From an uncultured Cellvibrio sp. (GTDB lineage Bacteria > Pseudomonadota > Gammaproteobacteria > Pseudomonadales > Cellvibrionaceae), in NCBI GenBank assembly GCA_946482385.1, contig CAMLRI010000053.1, forward strand, positions 1-9,023: a stretch of 9,023 bases of DNA, in the 5' to 3' direction. The notes under the pieces were generated by a model. The model was not told where the DNA came from. It was given only the letters and a program-made list of their open reading frames with translations, and did no database searches. Positions 7,374 through 9,023 of this stretch are shown piece by piece (position 1 is the stretch's first letter; every line of letters starts with the position of its first letter). Position numbers and translations under genes: made by a program.

Positions 7374-7450
7374 TGGTAGGACTAAGCAGACTCGAACTGC
7401 TGACCCCCACCATGTCAAGGTGGTGCTCTAACCAACTGAGCTATAGTCCT
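7374..7450 (-). tRNA. tRNA-Val, anticodon GAC
   Basis: The gene is 77 nt including an encoded CCA (7376-7374), and all arms pair. The acceptor is AGGACTA with TAGTCCT, the D stem GCTC with GAGC, the anticodon stem CCACC with GGTGG, and the T stem AGCAG with CTGCT around TTCGAGT. The anticodon loop TTGACAT gives anticodon GAC, which reads GUC and GUU valine codons. Discriminator base 73 is A, as in other valine tRNAs. The body matches the E. coli GAC isoacceptor as I recall it, but the acceptor differs and starts with an A1-U72 pair. It is a lone tRNA gene with its own terminator. Confidence 0.97.
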
Positions 7451-7482
7451 AAAGTGTTAGCCTAACGGCTGACAGGGCGCGC

Positions 7483-7511
7483 ACTTTACCAACTGATCCG
7501 GCACAGGACAA
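7483..7511 (-). promoter_or_regulatory. Sigma-70 promoter of tRNA-Val, GC-rich discriminator
   Basis: On the minus strand TTGTCC (7511-7506) is followed after exactly 17 nt by TAAAGT (7488-7483) and then a GC-rich GCGCGCCC. A GC-rich stretch between the -10 and the start site is the known mark of stable-RNA promoters under stringent (ppGpp/DksA) control. Transcription from about 7476 would leave a leader of about 25 nt before the tRNA, to be removed by RNase P. No clear intrinsic terminator for metZ was seen at 7512-7568, so some readthrough from metZ is also possible. Confidence 0.7.
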
Positions 7512-7568
7512 GCCCCTGGGAAATTTCTTTTAGCTGCGCACATCCCTGCACGGAATTTATACATCACT

Positions 7569-8756
7569 TCATGCGTCGAGGCCGCGCGCCAGGTCGGTTT
7601 TAAGATCGGCAATATCTTCCAAGCCCACCGCAATACGGATCAGGTTTTCAGTAATACCCGCTTCGGCTTTTTGCTCGGGTGTCAACCGGCCGTGAGTGGT
7701 GGTCGCCGGGTGGACGATGGTGGTTTTGGCATCGCCCAGGTTGGCAGTGAGCGACATGATGCGCGTGGCATCAATCACCTTCCAGGCCTCTTCGCGACCG
7801 CCTTTGACACGGAACGAGAGCACGCCGCCAAAGGCCGATTGCTGTTTGGCGGCCAGCTCGTGGCCTGTGTGGCTGGGCAGGCCAGCGTAAAACACTTTTT
7901 CCACCTTGGGATGGGAGTGCAGCCATTGGGCGAGCTCCAGTGCATTGCGCGAGTGAGCCTCCATGCGCAAGCGCAGGGTTTCCAGCCCTTTCAGAAACAC
8001 CCAAGCATTAAAGGGGCTGAGACTTGGACCGGCACTGCGGATAAAACCGAGCACTTCATCCACATATTGTTTGGGGCCAGCCACCACCCCGCCCAGGCAA
8101 CGGCCCTGACCGTCGATGTATTTGGTAGCGGAGTGGATGATCAGGTCGGCGCCCAATTGCAGCGGGCGCTGTAAGGCCGGCGTGCAAAAACAATTGTCGA
8201 CCACTAGCAGTGCGCCCTTGCTGTGGCTCAGGTCGGCCAAACGCTGGATATCAATCACATCGCACAGGGGATTGGAGGGTGTTTCAACAAACACCAGCTT
8301 GGTGCTTGGGGTAAAAGCCGCTTCCCAAGCGCTGTAGTCCGTGGGACTTACAAAGGTGGTACTGATGCCGAATTTTTGCAGGTATTTGGTGAAGAGTACG
8401 GTGGTAGTGCCAAATACACTGCGCGAACAGGCAATGTGATCGCCGGATTTAAGCAAGGCAATGCAGGTGCTGAGAATAGCCGCCATACCCGATGCTGTGG
8501 CAACTGCGGCTTCGGCGCCTTCAAGGGCGGCAATGCGCTGCTCGAAAGTGCGCACTGTGGGATTGGTATAGCGCGAGTAGACATTGCCCGGTTGGTTGCC
8601 CGCAAAACGGTCTGCCGCTTCCTGGGCACTGCCAAATACATAGCTGGAAGTTAGGTAGAGGGCTTCGCTGTGCTCCCCCTCGTGGGAGCGGGTTTGCCCA
8701 GCGCGCACCGCCAGAGTGTCGAGCGCCGCGCCGAACAGGGGATCAAATTCGTCCAT
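7569..8756 (-). CDS. metZ: O-succinylhomoserine sulfhydrylase
   Basis: MetZ is a PLP-dependent enzyme of the Cys/Met metabolism family that makes homocysteine directly from O-succinylhomoserine and sulfide in methionine synthesis, bypassing cystathionine. The 395-residue product (family about 400) shows YSRYTNPT (60-67), a phosphate-binding contact from the partner subunit; ATASGMAAI (86-94); VVDNCFCTP with the pyridine-nitrogen Asp187; and the PLP lysine Lys212 in HSATKYIDGQGR. The VDNCFCTP and ATKYIDGQGR wording is that of MetZ rather than MetB or MetC. The ATG at 8756 is preferred because AAAAGG lies 8 nt upstream and the product then matches relatives; a frame extension to 8807 adds 17 residues lacking family likeness. 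It lies 56 nt after purF on the same strand, as in Pseudomonas aeruginosa (purF-metZ), and is probably cotranscribed. Confidence 0.95.
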   Translation of the reverse strand: MDEFDPLFGAALDTLAVRAGQTRSHEGEHSEALYLTSSYVFGSAQEAADRFAGNQPGNVYSRYTNPTVRTFEQRIAALEGAEAAVATASGMAAILSTCIALLKSGDHIACSRSVFGTTTVLFTKYLQKFGISTTFVSPTDYSAWEAAFTPSTKLVFVETPSNPLCDVIDIQRLADLSHSKGALLVVDNCFCTPALQRPLQLGADLIIHSATKYIDGQGRCLGGVVAGPKQYVDEVLGFIRSAGPSLSPFNAWVFLKGLETLRLRMEAHSRNALELAQWLHSHPKVEKVFYAGLPSHTGHELAAKQQSAFGGVLSFRVKGGREEAWKVIDATRIMSLTANLGDAKTTIVHPATTTHGRLTPEQKAEAGITENLIRIAVGLEDIADLKTDLARGLDA

Positions 8757-8779
8757 TGCAATTGCCTTTTGATGAACTG

Positions 8780-8803
8780 GCCCCTGCCTATCAAGCCAGG
8801 GGC
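8780..8803 (-). other. Hairpin in the purF-metZ gap without a T-tract
   Basis: On the minus strand GCCCCTG (8803-8797) pairs perfectly with CAGGGGC (8786-8780) around a 10-nt loop. It starts 9 nt after the purF stop. The bases following it (CAGTTCATC) contain no T-run, so it should not act as a strong intrinsic terminator. It may protect the purF end or mark a processing site in a purF-metZ message; its role is inferred from position only. Confidence 0.5.
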
Positions 8804-8812
8804 GCAAAGAAG

Positions 8813-9022
8813 TTAACCACGGGCGCCGTTATGCAAACCTATGGGTAACTCCATTTGTTTGTTGGTTTTTTTACCAGATTTGGCGCTATCGTTGCGCGCG
8901 GCGGCAAGCTTATCCAGGTACTCCTGGGTGACATCGCCAGCGCAGTATTCGCCGGTAAACACAGAGCAATCAAACTCAGTGACCTTGTGATTGCCTTCTG
9001 CCGAAGCGGCGATCAAGTCCTC
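8813..9022 (-). CDS. purF: Amidophosphoribosyltransferase PurF, C-terminal fragment cut by the window edge
   Basis: PurF converts PRPP and glutamine to 5-phosphoribosylamine, the first committed step of de novo purine synthesis. Only the last 69 codons are in the window; the frame is open to the right edge and the first visible residues (EDLIAAS) are internal. The segment EFDCSVFTGEYCAGDVTQEYLDKL fits the family's C-terminal end, with the conserved FDCS and F.GEY pattern, followed by a polar tail (ARNDSAKSGKKTNKQ) of the variable kind seen in gammaproteobacterial PurF. The glutaminase and PRPP-binding domains lie outside the window. The adjacent metZ gene independently supports the call, since purF-metZ order is known in Pseudomonas. 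Confidence 0.9.
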   Translation of the reverse strand, partial: EDLIAASAEGNHKVTEFDCSVFTGEYCAGDVTQEYLDKLAAARNDSAKSGKKTNKQMELPIGLHNGARG

Positions 9023-9023
9023 C

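Noticed and set aside
8757..8807. A 17-residue N-terminal extension of metZ
   Set aside because: It overlaps the hairpin in the purF-metZ gap, has no family likeness and would make the AAAAGG ribosome site 8 nt before the ATG at 8756 internal.
1..9023. Mobile element, CRISPR array, defence or phage system
   Set aside because: No transposase, integrase, terminal repeats, spaced direct repeats or phage genes are visible on either strand. The tRNA gene shows no partial duplicate of its 3' end in the window that would suggest an integrated element.

Overview
The window looks like a housekeeping stretch of a gammaproteobacterial chromosome. Its proteins read closest to the Cellvibrio/Saccharophagus/Pseudomonas side of the class. 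Pointers are an Mfd that follows the Enterobacteria/Pseudomonas pattern, a csiV gene directly after mfd, a MetZ-type O-succinylhomoserine sulfhydrylase next to purF (the order known in Pseudomonas aeruginosa), and a tRNA-Val(GAC) body very close to the enterobacterial one. The genus is an inference from remembered sequences; no search was run.

Layout. Left, plus strand: the C-terminal three quarters of mfd (3-2708) and csiV (2805-3689). They converge on a minus-strand block and are separated from it by a 48-bp perfect palindrome that works as a two-way terminator (3696-3743). Minus strand, from left to right: a single-domain cold shock protein (3755-3967) with a leader of about 220 nt; a purine phosphoribosyltransferase (4188-4742) and methylglyoxal synthase mgsA (4746-5204), packed 3 nt apart as an operon; the htpG terminator (5227-5269); htpG (5311-7215) with a near-consensus sigma-32 heat-shock promoter; a tRNA-Val(GAC) gene (7374-7450) with its own terminator and a stable-RNA-like promoter; metZ (7569-8756); and the last 69 codons of purF (8813-9022), which runs off the right edge.

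How the genes relate. Several are stress or maintenance genes: transcription-coupled repair (Mfd), envelope/peptidoglycan (CsiV), cold shock domain protein, heat-shock chaperone (HtpG) and the methylglyoxal bypass (MgsA). They are separate transcription units with clear regulatory signals rather than one pathway. PurF and the phosphoribosyltransferase are the de novo and salvage arms of purine metabolism but lie in different units.

I found no mobile element, CRISPR array, phage gene or defence system, and no stretch over 300 bases lacks a gene. I do not see an undescribed multi-gene system. The most interesting signals are regulatory: a duplicated sigma-32 -35 element before htpG, an apparent mgsA promoter placed inside the htpG terminator, and a hairpin in the cold-shock gene leader.
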